Shown here: positions 20,243-23,015 of the stretch, piece by piece
How positions within the stretch are numbered: the stretch's first letter is position 1
Layout of the letters: the number at the start of each line of letters is the position of its first letter
Assembly (NCBI GenBank): GCA_964384825.1
Contig: CAYLMM010000045.1
Location: 1 to 23,015, forward strand
Direction of reading: 5' to 3'
Length of the DNA: 23,015 bases
DNA from: CAYLMM01 sp964384825
Lineage (GTDB): Bacteria; Krumholzibacteriota; Krumholzibacteriia; LZORAL124-64-63
The notes under the pieces: model-generated
Seen by the model: only the letters and a program-made list of their open reading frames with translations
The model's database searches: none
What the model was told of the DNA's origin: nothing
Translations under genes and position numbers: made by a program

Positions 20243-21130
20243 TCACTCCCGGGTGCGGCTGCGGCGCGAGGTGGCTCCCCAGCGGAGCTTGCGCCTCATG
20301 ACGCGGAAGTAATCGCCGCGGGGAAGCTTGATCAGATGGACGGGGTGGGTGTCGGTGAGGAAGTCGATGGTGTCGCCGGTCTGCATGGAGAAGGCCTGCT
20401 GGCCGTCGGCGTTCAGCGTGGCCCCCTCTCCCACGTCGAGCAGGCGCAGCCGCACCTTGCGGTCCGCCGGGATCACCAGCGGGCGCACGGCCAGGCTGTG
20501 CGGGCAGATCGGGGTCACGATCAGGCCGTTGACTCCGGGATGGACGATCGGGCCGCCGGCCGAGAGATTGTAGGCCGTCGACCCGGTGGGCGTGCTGACG
20601 ATCAGGCCGTCGCCGAGATACTTGCCCATCGAAGCCGAATCGATCTTCACCTCGAGCAGCATGGCGCGGGGCATCGGCCCCATGTTCACCACGATGTCGT
20701 TCAGGGCGCGGGTAGAGAAGATGGTCTCGCCGCCGCGCTTGGCGGTGCAGGCGACGCGGTCGCGCTTGGCGATGGCGTAGTCGCCGGCGAGGATCTGCGT
20801 GATGGAATCCTCGCATTCGTTCAACGGCACGTCAGTCAGATAGCCGAGCGATCCCATGTTGACCCCGAGCATCGGCGTTCCGCTCTCGCCGACGATGCGG
20901 GCGGCCCGCAGCATGGTTCCGTCGCCCCCGAAGACCACCAGCATGTCGGCGCGCGAGACCAGCGCCTGGTCGTCGACCAGCGGCATCCCTTCCGGGTTCA
21001 GATCGGCCATCTTGTCGGCGAGCAGGACCTCGACGCCGGAAGTCCGGCAGAGATCGATCACGCCGCCGAGAATCTCGCCCAACCGGGGCTTCTGCGGATT
21101 GCCGTACAGACCGATCGTGCCGATGGTCAT
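20243..21130 (-). CDS. nadK: NAD kinase
   Basis: Phosphorylates NAD+ to NADP+ in the cytoplasm; the only route to NADP. It has 295 residues, the normal length. GGDGT is at 68-72 (VVFGGDGTMLRAAR), followed by NMGSLGYLTD, the ALNDIVVN loop and the STPTGSTAYNLSAGGPIVHP segment that binds the dinucleotide. A basic tail (RRKLRWGATSRRSRTRE) ends the protein. Start ATG 21130 has GAGG eight bases upstream. It lies between dxs (ten bases apart) and recN (one base), in one operon. Confidence 0.97.
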   Translation of the reverse strand: MTIGTIGLYGNPQKPRLGEILGGVIDLCRTSGVEVLLADKMADLNPEGMPLVDDQALVSRADMLVVFGGDGTMLRAARIVGESGTPMLGVNMGSLGYLTDVPLNECEDSITQILAGDYAIAKRDRVACTAKRGGETIFSTRALNDIVVNMGPMPRAMLLEVKIDSASMGKYLGDGLIVSTPTGSTAYNLSAGGPIVHPGVNGLIVTPICPHSLAVRPLVIPADRKVRLRLLDVGEGATLNADGQQAFSMQTGDTIDFLTDTHPVHLIKLPRGDYFRVMRRKLRWGATSRRSRTRE

Positions 21131-21140
21131 GGAATCATCC

Positions 21141-23015
21141 TCAGGATCGGGCGGCGCGGAAGGCCTGCCCGTCGGGATTGTTGTTCTCGGCCGGTTCGCC
21201 GTCGGAACGGGCCAGTTCTTCGCTCACGCGAGCCGCGACGGCGGCGGCTTCGAGGCCGACCTCGGCGAGCAGCACGGCGCGCTCGTCATGATCGAGGAAG
21301 CGGTCGGGCAGGCCGAGGGTCAGCACCCGCGGCCCGTCCGCGGGCCGGTTCGCGGCGGCCCATTCCAGGACGGCTCCGCCGAGTCCGCCGGCGACCGCGT
21401 TCTCCTCCATCACCGCCACCAGGCGATGGGCCGCGAAGACATCGTCGAGAAGTGCCCGGTCCAGGGGCTTTATGAAGCGCATGTCCGCGACGGTGACCGA
21501 CATCCCGTCGGATTCGAGTTGGGCGGCCGCCTGCTGCGCGACCGCGACCATCGAACCTGCGGCCAGCAGGCAGACGTCGGATCCGCGCTGCAGGATCTCG
21601 CCCTTGCCGATCGGCAACGTCGCCATCGGGCCGCTGATATCCACGCCCAGGCCGGCGCCTCGGGGATAGCGCAGGGCGACCGGACCGGCGTCGTAGGTCA
21701 GGGCCGTCGCGAGCATCGAACGCAGGACGTTCTCGTCGCGCGGTGCCATGACCACCATGCCGGGAATGAGCCTCAGGAACGAGAGGTCGAAGCAGCCGTG
21801 GTGGGTCGGCCCGTCCTCTCCGACCACGCCGCCGCGATCGATCGCGAACACGACCGGAAGCTTCTGCAAGGCGACGTCGTGGATCATCTGGTCGAATGCG
21901 CGCTGCAGGAATGTCGAATAGATGGCGCAGACCGGCTTCATGCCCTCGCAGGCCAGGCCGGCGGCGAAGGTCACCGCATGCTGTTCGGCGATGCCGACGT
22001 CGAAGAAGCGCTCGGGCAGGGCGTCGCGAAGGTACGAGAGCCCGGTCCCCGACGGCATCGCGGCGGTGATGCCGATGATCCGCGGATCGCGTTCGGCCAG
22101 TTCGACGAGCGTGCGTCCGAAGACCTCGGTGTACGTCGGCACCGCCGAATGGCTGGGCTGGACTCCCTGGCGGCGATCGAATTTGCCGACTCCGTGGTAC
22201 CTCGCACGTTCCTTCTCGGCGAAGGAATAGCCCTTGCCCTTGGTGGTGATCACGTGGACCAGGACCGGGCCCTTGAGCTTCTTGACCGACCGCAGGGTGC
22301 GGGTCAGGGTCGGCAGGTCGTGACCGTCGATCGGACCGAAATAGGTGAAGCCGAGCTCCTCGAACAGGATGGTCGGCACGACGAGCTGCTTCAGCCCCTC
22401 CTTCACGCGGCTGGCCAATTCCTGGGCCAGGCGGCCGCGGGGGAACTTGCCGAGCAGCTTCCAGAGGTTGCGCTCGAAGCGGGTGTAGAGCTGTCCGGAC
22501 GTGATGCGCGTCAGGTATTTCGCCAGCGCCCCCACGTTCGGCGAGATGCTCATCTTGTTGTCGTTGAGGATCACCGTGACGTCGGTCTGCAGTTGGCCGG
22601 CGTTGTTCACGGCCTCGAGTGCGACGCCGCCGGAGATCGAGGCGTCGCCGATCACCGCGATGACGCTGTGATCCTCGCCGCGCAGATCGCGGGCCTTGGC
22701 GAATCCCAGCGCGGCGCTGATCGAGGTGCTGGCGTGCCCGACCCCGAACATGTCGTGTTCGCTTTCCGACCGCTTCGGAAAACCGCTGATGCCGCCCCCC
22801 TGGCGCAGGGTATGGAAGGCCTCGCGGCGTCCGGTGAGCAGCTTGTGCCCATAGGCCTGGTGGCCGACATCCCAGATGATCTTGTCGTGCGGAGACCGGT
22901 AGACGTGATGCAGCGCGACGGTCAGCTCGACGACGCCCAGGCTGGCGCCGAGATGACCGCCGGTATCGGCGACGGTGGAGATGATCTCCTCGCGGATCTC
23001 GTCGCAGAGCCGTGT
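21141..23015 (-). CDS. dxs: 1-deoxy-D-xylulose-5-phosphate synthase (5' end outside window)
   Basis: A thiamine-diphosphate enzyme joining pyruvate and glyceraldehyde 3-phosphate, the first step of the non-mevalonate isoprenoid pathway, which also feeds thiamine and pyridoxal synthesis. The frame is open to the window edge, giving 624 visible residues; only the first few are missing, so ATG 22751 is internal. Visible are LGASLGVVELTVALHHVY, DKIIWDVGHQAYGHKLLTGR, GHASTSISAALG, the thiamine-binding VIGDASISGG...NNAG (with Ala where many relatives have Gly), NDNKMSISPNVGAL, the catalytic FFDVGIAEQHAVTFAAGLA, and DRGGVVGEDGPTHHG. A C-terminal tail of about 20 polar residues is extra. It begins the dxs-nadK-recN operon as seen here. 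Confidence 0.98.
   Translation of the reverse strand, partial: TRLCDEIREEIISTVADTGGHLGASLGVVELTVALHHVYRSPHDKIIWDVGHQAYGHKLLTGRREAFHTLRQGGGISGFPKRSESEHDMFGVGHASTSISAALGFAKARDLRGEDHSVIAVIGDASISGGVALEAVNNAGQLQTDVTVILNDNKMSISPNVGALAKYLTRITSGQLYTRFERNLWKLLGKFPRGRLAQELASRVKEGLKQLVVPTILFEELGFTYFGPIDGHDLPTLTRTLRSVKKLKGPVLVHVITTKGKGYSFAEKERARYHGVGKFDRRQGVQPSHSAVPTYTEVFGRTLVELAERDPRIIGITAAMPSGTGLSYLRDALPERFFDVGIAEQHAVTFAAGLACEGMKPVCAIYSTFLQRAFDQMIHDVALQKLPVVFAIDRGGVVGEDGPTHHGCFDLSFLRLIPGMVVMAPRDENVLRSMLATALTYDAGPVALRYPRGAGLGVDISGPMATLPIGKGEILQRGSDVCLLAAGSMVAVAQQAAAQLESDGMSVTVADMRFIKPLDRALLDDVFAAHRLVAVMEENAVAGGLGGAVLEWAAANRPADGPRVLTLGLPDRFLDHDERAVLLAEVGLEAAAVAARVSEELARSDGEPAENNNPDGQAFRAARS

Noticed and set aside
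20219..21475. Long + strand frame opposite nadK/recN/dxs
   Set aside because: Shadow frame with an Arg-rich tail; the - strand genes carry clear enzyme motifs.

Overview
The window is a dense, GC-rich stretch of bacterial chromosome made almost entirely of core genes. An LptE-type lipoprotein, an outer-membrane polysaccharide export protein, an NlpD/EnvC-like factor and a lipobox-bearing signal peptide point to a Gram-negative (diderm) cell. Gene order does not settle the phylum. The mixture (surE-pcm, lptE-holA, dxs-nadK-recN, tRNAs scattered singly among protein genes) would fit a deltaproteobacterium-like or FCB-group environmental lineage, but that is a low-confidence inference. I see no insertion sequence, integrase, phage gene, CRISPR array or rRNA.

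Region 1 (1-5705, + strand): the 3' part of gpsA, a MerR-type regulator, tRNA-Pro(GGG) with a strong terminator, then a tightly overlapping operon of a GT2 glycosyltransferase, surE, pcm and a small multi-pass membrane protein. After this come tRNA-Pro(CGG) with its terminator, a LysM + degenerate LytM (NlpD-like) protein, apt, and tRNA-Arg(CCT) ending in a bidirectional terminator. The order surE-pcm-(x)-nlpD-like recalls the proteobacterial surE-pcm-nlpD-rpoS block, but no rpoS follows.

Region 2 (5706-8900): on the - strand, an OPT-family transporter translationally coupled to a small PqqD-like protein, with a hairpin plus T-rich tract in the transporter's leader. Divergent to it is a DUF4870/Tic20-like membrane protein. 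Beyond that lies an AT-rich island with a perfect inverted repeat, then the trxA terminator.

Region 3 (8898-13330, - strand): a sugar-phosphate transferase (initiating phosphoglycosyl transferase), then a sigma54-type response regulator overlapping lptE, followed by holA and trxA.

Region 4 (13380-17800): an exopolysaccharide/capsule block. A flippase-like (LPG-synthase TM) gene on the + strand runs tail-to-tail into the - strand operon of nucleotide-sugar dehydrogenase, 4-epimerase and Wza-like export protein. Dehydrogenase plus epimerase would supply an acidic or epimerised UDP-sugar, the transferase would load it on the lipid carrier, and the export protein would form the outer-membrane exit. 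Polymerase, Wzx and copolymerase are not in the window. A candidate -24/-12 element upstream of the dehydrogenase suggests, but does not prove, control by a sigma54 activator such as the one at 10860-12272.

Region 5 (17800-23015, - strand): dxs (5' end outside the window), nadK and recN form an operon, followed by tRNA-Arg(CCG) and two small overlapping membrane-protein genes of unknown function.

The features most worth a second look are the OPT/PqqD pair with its leader hairpin, the degenerate NlpD-like protein next to surE-pcm, and the regulatory sequences around the polysaccharide genes. I do not claim a demonstrated new system.
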